From Paenibacillus oleatilyticus (GTDB taxonomy: Bacteria > Bacillota > Bacilli > Paenibacillales > NBRC-103111), in NCBI RefSeq assembly GCF_018998565.1, contig NZ_JAHNZO010000001.1:325774-389773 (forward strand): DNA of 64,000 bases. The letters run 5' to 3'. The stretch's first letter is position 1, and every line of letters starts with the position of its first letter. The notes beneath the pieces are model-generated. The model was not told the origin of the DNA. It saw nothing but the letters and a program-made list of their open reading frames with translations, and ran no database searches. This document shows, piece by piece, positions 1 to 7,234 of this stretch. The position numbers were made by a program, and so were the translations under genes.

Positions 1-750
1 ACCTCCCATGAGCGGACATGGCTTAAAGCGATGCTGGAGCACCCGGCGTCCGGGCAAGCTTTTACTCCCGAGACGCTGGAGAAGCTGCAAAGCATGCTCC
101 AAGGCGACCCGACGCTGGATATGAAGGAAGGCTTCGGGGAAAAGGCCAAGAGCAGGGAGCATCAGGTCTACCATCCGCTTTTGCGTTCCTTGCGGCGGAT
201 CATGCTGCGGAAGAGCGGTATTCTCATCAACCACCGGATCAGAGACGGACGGATGTTCGAGGAGCAGCCGGGCTTTCCGTTCAAGCTGGAGTACTCGATG
301 GTCAAACGGGAATGGTACTTGATTTGGTATCATCTCCGGTATCGGGCGCTGATGAATACGAAGCTGCAGCATATTGTGGAGCTTGCGGAGCAAACGGTTT
401 CGGCGGAGGAAGCCGCGGCTGTCGAAACGGATATCAACCACATGCTGGAGGCCCGGAAGGAATCGGCGGTCATCGAGGTGGTGCGCGAGTATAATAATGA
501 GCTGTCCCGCATCCTCTACGCCTTCTCGTGCTTCGAAAAGCAAGTCGGGTACGACGACGCGGCAGACTGCTACACGATCCGGCTGACGTTCCTCGGGGAC
601 GAGAGCGAATATATTTTGTCCAAGCTGCGCTTTCTCGGCAAGCGGGTCCGGGTGGTCGAAGGTGACAAGCTCAAACGGCGCATGAGGGAATCGGCGGCCA
701 AGGCGCTGAGCCGGTACGGGGTAACGGAGGAGCCGCAGGTTGTACCGTGA
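1..750 (+). CDS. WYL-domain regulatory protein, 5' truncated by window edge
   Basis: The reading frame is open from the first base, so the gene begins upstream of the window; the ATG at 31 is internal. The visible part is about 249 residues. It resembles the C-terminal half of WYL-domain transcriptional regulators: a run with RSLRRIMLRKSGILINHRI, then a strand rich in aromatic and basic residues (FKLEYSMVKREWYLIWYH) that matches the ligand-binding WYL core, and a C-terminal part with RLTFLGDESEYILSKLRFLGKRV, typical of the WCX extension. WYL proteins usually sense nucleic-acid or nucleotide ligands and control transcription; the target here is unknown. The DNA-binding part, if present, is outside the window. 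Family fairly likely, role inferred. Confidence 0.6.
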   Translation, partial: TSHERTWLKAMLEHPASGQAFTPETLEKLQSMLQGDPTLDMKEGFGEKAKSREHQVYHPLLRSLRRIMLRKSGILINHRIRDGRMFEEQPGFPFKLEYSMVKREWYLIWYHLRYRALMNTKLQHIVELAEQTVSAEEAAAVETDINHMLEARKESAVIEVVREYNNELSRILYAFSCFEKQVGYDDAADCYTIRLTFLGDESEYILSKLRFLGKRVRVVEGDKLKRRMRESAAKALSRYGVTEEPQVVP

Positions 751-1011
751 ACGACGGTAGGCCGGGTAGAAAAAGGGCGGGCCTCGGCCGAAAACCGATC
801 GGTAACCTAGTGGCGCCGCTGTTAGGATGACGCGTCGGGCGTTGGATTGGTCTCTGCCGGGAAATCGAGGGTACCCGAGCTCGTGGGATACTCTTGCGAG
901 GCCCGGAGACGCTGGAGCGCTCGGTGAGTTCGATGGCGCGTGAGGAGTTCTCGACGACGTTGGATGGCTCTAGGCTCTAGGCTGCGCTAGACGCTCGATG
1001 ATGCTCTTTGA

Positions 1012-1160
1012 TACTCTATGATGCGCTTGACACCGGTGGATGCTCTTTGACGTTCCATGATACGTTAGACGCCCGACGGATACTCTTTGATGTTCCATGA
1101 TACGTTAGACGCCCGACGGATACTCTTTGACGCTCCACGATACTCTAGACGCTCGATGAC
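1012..1160. repeat. 40-bp tandem repeat, about 3.5 copies
   Basis: Copies at 1051-1090 and 1091-1130 differ at one base. A degenerate copy precedes (1012-1050) and a partial one follows (1131-1160). Each unit contains CCATGATACGTTAGACGC and ends in GGATACTCTTTGA; shorter sub-motifs (GATGCTCTTTGA, TACTCTA) continue upstream to about 985, suggesting growth from a shorter unit of about 20 bp. Not in a coding frame. Confidence 0.8.
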
Positions 1161-1340
1161 GTAATACTCTATGTTCGTGCTATGTGGCGTTCGATGAAAC
1201 TTACGCTCTGACACTCGATGTGCATTTGGAAGTGCGTTTCAGCTCACAGTGCACATTACTTCCGATGGTCACTCTGCTCTTATGCGGCCATTCGTAAGCA
1301 ATGCGGCAATCCTCATCTTAGTAGTGACTTTCGCAAAACC

Positions 1341-1545
1341 AGATAGAGGAACTCAGATGCGCTAAGACACCTCAAATAGCCTCATTCCGAAAAATTGAGG
1401 AACTCAGGTGAGCTATTGCCACGACATGACAACATAATCCGGCCAATCCGGCATCATTCGCCAGAATAGAGGCACCAAGTTCCTCTATCGCCCCCGGCAA
1501 CGAGCAAAACAGCCGAATAGCGAACGTCAGTTCCTCTATCCCTGG
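1341..1545. repeat. Cluster of ATAGAGGAACT motifs, two direct and two inverted
   Basis: The core ATAGAGGAACT occurs at about 1343-1353 and, as TTGAGGAACT, at 1395-1404 on the plus strand; its reverse complement AGTTCCTCTAT occurs at 1478-1488 and 1529-1539. The pairs face each other, so the region could fold into long imperfect hairpins. This resembles dispersed intergenic repeats rather than a gene or terminator. Confidence 0.5.
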
Positions 1546-1646
1546 AAATCTCCCCCTGCGATCCGTCATCCAAGAACCATCATCTAAGAGAAATCAACGC
1601 CGCACAGGGCTTGCAAACCGCATACAGCAGCGTAGCGCCAACGCAA

Positions 1647-1677
1647 GCTTGGGATTCGCGTGCACCGAATCCCAAGC
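1647..1677. repeat. Perfect 12-bp inverted repeat, 7-nt loop
   Basis: Arms GCTTGGGATTCG and CGAATCCCAAGC match exactly around loop CGTGCAC. No T-run follows on either strand, so it is not a standard intrinsic terminator; role unknown. Confidence 0.6.
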
Positions 1678-1838
1678 GCGTCGCCCTATGAGCGCACGAC
1701 CTTGCCCGCGAACGATATCCTACAGCAGCCAATTGCGAAATGGAGCAAATAGCTCCGCTCCAATAGCTTCACGTCCAACAGCTTCACGGCAAGTCGTGCA
1801 AACACTTCCACCAACGAACCGAAAAAGGAGGTGTCCCG

Positions 1839-2036
1839 ATGTACGCCATTCATTGGCCTAATGTGATTTTGTTCGCTCTTCTTTTCCTGGCCTTTCCGAT
1901 CTATGTCGTTTACCGGCTGCAAACGATCTCCCGCAAGCTATCCCGTATCGAGCAGCAGCTTCTCGATCAGAAGCGGGCAGAGCTCAAGGCGGACAACGCC
2001 CGCATCGCAAAAACGCAAGAGCCCCCCACCGCCTAA
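1839..2036 (+). CDS. Small single-pass membrane protein, unknown function
   Basis: A 65-residue protein with a strong ribosome binding site (AAAGGAGGTG, 1824-1833) just before the ATG. Residues about 7-26 are a hydrophobic transmembrane segment (VILFALLFLAFPIYVVY), followed by an amphipathic, charged stretch of coiled-coil character (RKLSRIEQQLLDQKRAELKADNARI). This is the usual look of small Bacillota membrane proteins that anchor a short cytoplasmic helix. It stands alone: the upstream region is repetitive and the next gene faces it. Real gene likely because of the RBS and sensible composition; function not recognised. Confidence 0.7.
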   Translation: MYAIHWPNVILFALLFLAFPIYVVYRLQTISRKLSRIEQQLLDQKRAELKADNARIAKTQEPPTA

Positions 2037-2103
2037 GACTGTTTTGACAACAGCCTTTAAGCGACAGGGAGCTCAGCGCATGCCTCCCGGCGAAACCGAC
2101 GAC

Positions 2104-3363
2104 TTATGTCGCCGCTACAACCTGCTTATAGTAATCGTCGATGAGAACGGCCTTGCCGCCGTTCAAGCGGGACTCCTCGGCCGCGAACGCCATCAAATGG
2201 CTGCGCACGGAGGCGCTGGCCGAGGTCAGGCTTTCCCCGCCGGCGTTGCTCCGCACCTCGCGCAGGAAGCTGCGCACGATGCCGCTGTCCCCTCCGCCGT
2301 GGCCGCTCACCTGCGGCGGGATCTCGATCTCCGTCTTCTGGTGCATCAGAAAATCCATCAGCGTAATGGTGCTCTCTTCCCCGCGAAGCTCGCCGCGCGT
2401 GCCCATGATCTGGATGCGGCGCTCCTGCTCCCGCGTGAAGCCGCACATGCTGAACATCGCCGTAGCTCCGCTCGCGAATTCCATGTTGACCACCTGATGA
2501 TCGACCACGTTGTTGTCGCACTTGTAGACGCAGCGGCCGTACGGCGAGTCGCGCAGGCCCTTCACGATGTTCTCCCGCGTCAGCTCCTCCGTATAATGGC
2601 GCGCCCACGCTTTGCCTTCACCGAGGTAGAACCGCGGGGCAGAGTAAGGACATTCCGCCTCCACCGCGCACCCGTCGATACAGTAATCCGTGGATCCGGC
2701 GGGCGCATTCCCCGAATGAAAATGCATCAGCGAGCCGAACGAGCTGACCTTGACGCACGGCTCATCCATCAGCCACGACAGCACATCCATGTCATGACAC
2801 GATTTTGCCAAAATCATCGGACTGGATTTATCCGAATTGTTCCAGTTGCCGCGGACGAAGCTGTGAGCGATATGCCAATAGCCGACATTTTCGTTCAACT
2901 GAATCGATACGACCTCACCGATGCGGCCTTCCGCGATGATTTTTTTCAGCGTTGCCCAGAACGGCGTGTAACGCAGCACATGGCAGATCGTCAGCAGCCG
3001 GTTGTTTGCCAAGGCCCTCCGTTCCATCTCCACGCATTCGCGCGGGTCCGGCGACATCGGCTTTTCGAGCAGCACGTGGTATTTGAGATCCAGCGCCTGC
3101 AGCGTCGGCTCGTAGTGCATCCGGTCCTGGGTGCAGATCATGGCGATATCCGCCATCTGCGGACGGCTGAGCAGCTCCTCCCACGTCTCGAAGCAGTTTT
3201 CCCGGGAAATACCGTGCTCGGCTGCGAACTTTTCCCGGCGCTCGGCGTTGGGCTCCGCAACGGCTACGAACTTCAATTCATGCGGACAATCGAGCGCGTA
3301 CCGCGCATAGCCGCCGGCCCCTCTCGCTCCGGCTCCGATCAAGACGGCTGTCATTGGTTTCAT
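2104..3363 (-). CDS. Gfo/Idh/MocA-family oxidoreductase
   Basis: A 419-residue NAD(P)-dependent sugar or polyol dehydrogenase of the Gfo/Idh/MocA family. The N-terminal Rossmann fold shows a nucleotide-binding loop (VLIGAGARGAGGYAR, residues 7-21) and the family signature EKPM near residue 100. The C-terminal half carries the substrate domain and an unusual cluster of cysteines (DYCIDGCAVEAECPY, then CVYKCDNN) seen in a subset of family members. It is the last gene of the minus-strand operon, 56 bp after the solute-binding protein gene, so it probably oxidises or epimerises the sugar brought in by the transporter. The precise substrate cannot be read from sequence. Family assignment firm. Confidence 0.9.
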   Translation of the reverse strand: MKPMTAVLIGAGARGAGGYARYALDCPHELKFVAVAEPNAERREKFAAEHGISRENCFETWEELLSRPQMADIAMICTQDRMHYEPTLQALDLKYHVLLEKPMSPDPRECVEMERRALANNRLLTICHVLRYTPFWATLKKIIAEGRIGEVVSIQLNENVGYWHIAHSFVRGNWNNSDKSSPMILAKSCHDMDVLSWLMDEPCVKVSSFGSLMHFHSGNAPAGSTDYCIDGCAVEAECPYSAPRFYLGEGKAWARHYTEELTRENIVKGLRDSPYGRCVYKCDNNVVDHQVVNMEFASGATAMFSMCGFTREQERRIQIMGTRGELRGEESTITLMDFLMHQKTEIEIPPQVSGHGGGDSGIVRSFLREVRSNAGGESLTSASASVRSHLMAFAAEESRLNGGKAVLIDDYYKQVVAAT

Positions 3364-3419
3364 GCTCTCGGGCTCCTTTTTCCGAAAATTATATTCATCA
3401 GCCGACCTTAGGCCTTCCC

Positions 3420-4988
3420 TTACTGCCAGCCGACTTTCGCGTTGTTATCCTTGATCAGCTTGTTCACTTCGTCGACGACTTCCTTGCCGCCCTTCGCCAT
3501 AAACTCGTCTACCATCTTATCCCAATCCGAAAACGGCCGCTGGCCGACGATCATTTTCGTCTTTTCGTCGTTCAGGAACTGGGACAGCTCGGTCCATTTC
3601 GTATTGTACAGCGGCGACTGAACAGCCATCACAGGGCTGAGATAAATTTTGGACGTTTTGAGATACGCGACCACCGATTCGTTAAACTGCCTTTCGAGCG
3701 GCGACTTCGAGCCTTTGATGAACACTTCCAGGTCTTGGTCGTTCGGCGCCCAGCCTTCGGTGTTGATGTAGGCGCTCGGCGCGACGTTGGAACGGTTTTC
3801 CTTAATTGGAATCGGTACGCCGTCTTCCATTTTGTAGCCTTTGCCTTCTTTGCCGTTCAGCCAATCGTACTTTTCATTCTTGGCGTTACGCTGGTCCGCC
3901 GGTGTAAATTCGCGGAAATAGTCCATGATTTCGAGAATGCGCTGCACTTTCTCCGGATCGTTCTTCAGCTTGGCGCTCAGCAGATACATTTTGTAGTACC
4001 CGGCCAGCGAGCGGATGCCTTGGGTGCCGTCCGGCGCTTTGAAGGCCGGCAGTGGCGCAAGCACGGCATTCGGCGCGTTCTCGGCCAGCGTCTTGTAGTT
4101 GATCAGATTGCCTCCCGGCTCCTCGTACCAGATTCCGACTTTCCCGGCGTTAAACGCCTTGAACACGTCGTTGTAATTCGTGACGGCCCAGTCTTTCTTA
4201 ATCGCGCCTTCCTTGTACAGATCCGTCAGGAACTTGACGACCTCTTTACTGCCTTCGCCGATGTCGGGAATGTACTGTCCGTTCTTGTCCTTTTCGTACC
4301 ATGCGCCGTAATACGGGCTGAACGTAGGGCTGTAATAGATGTTTTTGGCCAATCCGAGGCCGATCGTGTCGTCCTTGCCGTTGCCGTCCGGGTCCTGCTT
4401 GGCGAACGCGATGGCAACTTTTTTCAGCTCTTCGTAATTGGTCGGCATCGGCAGTCCCAGCTTATCGAGCCAATCCTTGCGAATGACCGGCTTTTTGCCG
4501 CCCTTGGCGTTGAAAAAGTATGGAACCGCATACACTTTGCCGTTCACCTTGAGCATATCCCAGACGTTGGAAGGCACCGGCTTGAACGAATTATATTGGT
4601 CGAGATAGTCGTTCAGCGGGAGAAAAGCGCCCTGCTTCGCCCATTTCATATAATTGGCGTCCACCAGCTCCATGCCGATGACGTCCGGAATATCGCCGGA
4701 AGCCATCGTGACGCTGAGCTTCTCGTCATACGTATCCCAAGGGACATACTGCGGCTTGAAGTCTACGTTAAACTTCTCATTGATCACTTTGACCGCTTCG
4801 CTGTCCGGCCCGGGTACCGGATTTTCCCACGTACCGGAGAACCAGGTGATCGTTATCTTTTTATTTTTGGCGTCCGCACCGCCTTTGCCGGCGTCCGCCG
4901 CACCCGAGTTCGCTCCTCCGGAGCAAGCTGTCATACTGCCCGCTACGGCGAGCGAAAGCAGAACGGAAACAGACCGTTTCATTGTCAT
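3420..4988 (-). CDS. Sugar ABC transporter substrate-binding lipoprotein (LplA/YtcQ type)
   Basis: A 522-residue extracellular solute-binding protein. The N-terminus is a lipoprotein signal with lipobox TACSGG (Cys22), then a glycine/alanine/lysine-rich linker. Large size and motifs such as ITWFSGTWENPVPG and GDIPDVIGM fit the LplA/YtcQ group that binds oligosaccharides or their fragments in Paenibacillus and Bacillus. An AAGGAGGA site lies upstream of the ATG. Gene order (LplB-type permease, LplC-type permease, binding protein, dehydrogenase) is typical. No ATPase is encoded, as usual in this group, where a shared MsmX-like ATPase energises many importers (inference). Ligand unknown. Confidence 0.92.
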   Translation of the reverse strand: MTMKRSVSVLLSLAVAGSMTACSGGANSGAADAGKGGADAKNKKITITWFSGTWENPVPGPDSEAVKVINEKFNVDFKPQYVPWDTYDEKLSVTMASGDIPDVIGMELVDANYMKWAKQGAFLPLNDYLDQYNSFKPVPSNVWDMLKVNGKVYAVPYFFNAKGGKKPVIRKDWLDKLGLPMPTNYEELKKVAIAFAKQDPDGNGKDDTIGLGLAKNIYYSPTFSPYYGAWYEKDKNGQYIPDIGEGSKEVVKFLTDLYKEGAIKKDWAVTNYNDVFKAFNAGKVGIWYEEPGGNLINYKTLAENAPNAVLAPLPAFKAPDGTQGIRSLAGYYKMYLLSAKLKNDPEKVQRILEIMDYFREFTPADQRNAKNEKYDWLNGKEGKGYKMEDGVPIPIKENRSNVAPSAYINTEGWAPNDQDLEVFIKGSKSPLERQFNESVVAYLKTSKIYLSPVMAVQSPLYNTKWTELSQFLNDEKTKMIVGQRPFSDWDKMVDEFMAKGGKEVVDEVNKLIKDNNAKVGWQ

Positions 4989-5051
4989 GGATGCATATCC
5001 TCCTTAAGGTGTAATGCTATGGTACATCAGTCAAACCGAATATCCAACCCC

Positions 5052-5936
5052 TTAGCCTTTGACCGAGCCCAACATCACCCCTTTCGCAAAATGCTTTTGC
5101 AGAAACGGATACAGCACGAGAATCGGGATCGTCGACACCAGAATCGCCGCCATGCCGATCGTTTCCGCGGGTGGAACCTGCAGCCCCCGAGCCGCCTGTA
5201 CCCCTTCGGACAAAATATTGCCCGCCTGACTCAAAATCACGATCTGACGCAGCATAACCTGCACCGTCCATTTGGCCGGATCGTTCAAATAAAGCAGCGC
5301 CGAGAAATACGTGTTCCAATGGGCCACGGCCGAGAACAGCCCGAAGGCAGCCAGCGCCGGCTTGGACAGCGGAAGAATGATGCGGGCATAAATTTGCAGA
5401 TCGTTAGCCCCGTCAATCAGGGCCGACTCCGTCAGCTCATGCGGAATATTGAGAAAAAACTGCCGCATGACGATCAGGTTGTACGAGTTGATGGCGACGG
5501 GAAGAATTAACGCCCAGTACGAGTTGATCAGGCCGGTAGCGCTGACGATCATATATGTCGGAATAATGCCGGCCCCGAAGACGAACGTGAACAGGACGAG
5601 GAACAGAAACACCCGTTTGCCGAGAATGTTGCGCGACAAAGCATAAGCCATCATCGATGTCAGCAGCAGGTTGACGAACGTGCCCACGACGGTGACAAAA
5701 ATGGTCACGCCGAGCGAACGCACGAACGAATCCGATTGAAAAATATAGGCGTACGCATCGAGCACAAAGCTTGTCGGAACGAGCAGCAGCTCGGTCTTCA
5801 CGTACTCCGAGTAAGAAGTAAACGACACGATAGTCATATAGTAGAACGGGAACAGCATCAGCAGCGCGATGATCACGAGGAGCACCCCGTTAACGGCCCC
5901 GAACGCTTTTTCCTGCCATGTGCGATTACGAATCAT
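5052..5936 (-). CDS. Carbohydrate ABC transporter permease (LplC type)
   Basis: About 294 residues, six predicted membrane segments and the permease EAA-type loop (ESALIDGANDLQIYARIILP), which docks on the ATPase. The first in-frame candidate start (GTG at 5948) overlaps its own ribosome binding site, so the ATG at 5936, preceded by GGAGGTG at proper distance, is chosen. The protein ends in the conserved KGVMLGSVKG tail of LplC/YtcP permeases. It forms the membrane channel together with the upstream permease at 5986-6975. Second gene of the operon. Family firm, sugar unknown. Confidence 0.93.
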   Translation of the reverse strand: MIRNRTWQEKAFGAVNGVLLVIIALLMLFPFYYMTIVSFTSYSEYVKTELLLVPTSFVLDAYAYIFQSDSFVRSLGVTIFVTVVGTFVNLLLTSMMAYALSRNILGKRVFLFLVLFTFVFGAGIIPTYMIVSATGLINSYWALILPVAINSYNLIVMRQFFLNIPHELTESALIDGANDLQIYARIILPLSKPALAAFGLFSAVAHWNTYFSALLYLNDPAKWTVQVMLRQIVILSQAGNILSEGVQAARGLQVPPAETIGMAAILVSTIPILVLYPFLQKHFAKGVMLGSVKG

Positions 5937-5985
5937 AGCGTTTTGCACCTCCGTATCTTGCTTTATGCCCCAGCCGCAAGTAAGA

Positions 5986-6975
5986 TTAGAACACGCCTTC
6001 TTCGCCGAAGCGTTTAGCCAGACGGTTCGCCCCGATAATCAGCAGCAGGCCGACGAGCGATTTGAACAAACCGACCGCGGTGGCGAAGCTGTAGTCGGAT
6101 TCGGTCAGCCCTTTGACGTACACATATGTGTCGAGCACGTCACCCACCGATTTGTTGAACGGGTTGAGCATCAGGAAAATCTGTTCAAAGCCCGAATCGA
6201 GCACGCTGCCGAGCCGCAAAATAAGCAAAATCACAATCGTGCTGCGAATCGCGGGCAGCGTAATATGCCAGATTTGCCGCCAGCGGTTGGCTCCGTCGAT
6301 GACGGCCGCTTCGTACTGGCTCGGATCTACGGCGGCCAGCGCCGCGAGGAAAAGGATCGTGCCCCAGCCGGATTCCTTCCAGATCACTTCGAGCACGACG
6401 AGAGGCATGAACCAGCCCGGCTCCTGCAGGAAGGCAACGGGTCCGATGCCGAACAGCACATGCAGCAGCTTGTTTACCAGTCCCTCCGACTGGAGGAACA
6501 CCGTTACCATGCCGATCACGACGACCCAAGAAATGAAGTGCGGCAAGTAGACGATCGATTGAATGAGGCGCTTGAACCATTCACGGCGCACCTCGTTGAG
6601 CATTACGGCGAGCACGATCGGCACCGGAAAGGCGAAGGCGATTTGCAGCAAGGACAAGTACAGCGTGTTCCAGAGCACCCGCAGCACTTCCTTGTCCTGG
6701 AAGATGCGCTCAAAGTGCTTCAGTCCGACCCACTCGCTGCCCCAGAAGCCTTGAAATGCGCTATAATCTTGAAAAGCCATCATATTACCGGCCATCGGCA
6801 AGTACTTGTATACGATAAAGTACACTAGGCCCGGGAACAGCAGCAGATACAAGTAACGCTCCTTCCACATCCGGGTCAACAGCAGTTGCCGGCGCGAGCT
6901 TCCGGACACGGACTCCGCTGTCATACGGGAAGGGCCCGGATCGGGCGATGCCTTGGCTGTGAATTCCGTTTCCAT
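5986..6975 (-). CDS. Sugar ABC transporter permease (LplB type)
   Basis: A 329-residue permease, first gene of the operon, with AAAGGAG 8 nt before its ATG. A cytoplasmic N-terminal tail of about 40 residues precedes six membrane segments; the EAA loop (QYEAAVIDGANRWRQIWHITLP) is clear. The C-terminus (NRLAKRFGEEGVF) matches LplB/YteP proteins. It pairs with the LplC-type permease downstream. The promoter region to its right carries a catabolite-response element and is shared with the divergent AraC-type regulator, so glucose repression and sugar induction are both expected (inference). Confidence 0.93.
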   Translation of the reverse strand: METEFTAKASPDPGPSRMTAESVSGSSRRQLLLTRMWKERYLYLLLFPGLVYFIVYKYLPMAGNMMAFQDYSAFQGFWGSEWVGLKHFERIFQDKEVLRVLWNTLYLSLLQIAFAFPVPIVLAVMLNEVRREWFKRLIQSIVYLPHFISWVVVIGMVTVFLQSEGLVNKLLHVLFGIGPVAFLQEPGWFMPLVVLEVIWKESGWGTILFLAALAAVDPSQYEAAVIDGANRWRQIWHITLPAIRSTIVILLILRLGSVLDSGFEQIFLMLNPFNKSVGDVLDTYVYVKGLTESDYSFATAVGLFKSLVGLLLIIGANRLAKRFGEEGVF

Positions 6976-7032
6976 AAGAAAACTCCTTTCTCGGTTTCAT
7001 TGGGACTTGCGGCAGGTTCGCACCCCTTATCT

Positions 7033-7046
7033 TGGAACCGCTTCCA
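7033..7046. promoter_or_regulatory. cre site (CcpA operator) between transporter operon and AraC regulator
   Basis: TGGAACCGCTTCCA fits the catabolite-response consensus TGNAANCGNTNNCA at every fixed position and is itself a palindrome. It lies 58 bp upstream of the first permease start, where CcpA could repress the sugar-uptake operon. Matching is by eye; binding is inferred. Confidence 0.7.
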
Positions 7047-7091
7047 GTCTATTTTGAGACTTAAGGGCCGCCCCCATCCCGGGGCTGTAAT

Positions 7092-7099
7092 GTTATAAT
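7092..7099 (+). promoter_or_regulatory. Extended -10 promoter element for the AraC regulator
   Basis: TGTTATAAT contains a perfect TATAAT (7094-7099) with a TG one base upstream, the extended -10 form. No good -35 is visible. It sits only 3 bases before the ATG at 7103, which argues that translation starts further downstream, at 7235. Confidence 0.55.
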
Positions 7100-7234
7100 A
7101 TAGTGACAATTCGCCTCCGGAAACCGTCGCTATTGCCGTTTTATCACGGTTTTCGGGATTTCCGTAAATCAGTGAAACATTCGAAAAACAGACATATGGC
7201 ATCCGATCCGCCGCACGAAGGGAGAAAACCGCCT

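Larger units (their letters stand above)
751..1838. other. 1.1-kb gene-free, repeat-rich intergenic region
   Basis: No reading frame here has protein-like composition or a convincing ribosome binding site. The stretch holds a 40-bp tandem repeat (1012-1160), four copies of an ATAGAGGAACT-type motif in two orientations (1341-1545), a perfect 12-bp hairpin (1647-1677) and a short direct repeat CAAYAGCTTCACG (about 1759-1790). It looks like a place where repeats collect between two convergent or unrelated transcription units. Confidence 0.6.

Noticed and set aside
1903..3411. 502-codon plus-strand frame opposite the Gfo/Idh/MocA gene, and similar long frames opposite the sugar-transporter, acyl-CoA ligase, kbl and gcvPA genes
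   Set aside because: They are antisense shadows of GC-rich genes with clear families on the other strand, with odd Arg/His/Val-rich composition and no ribosome binding site.
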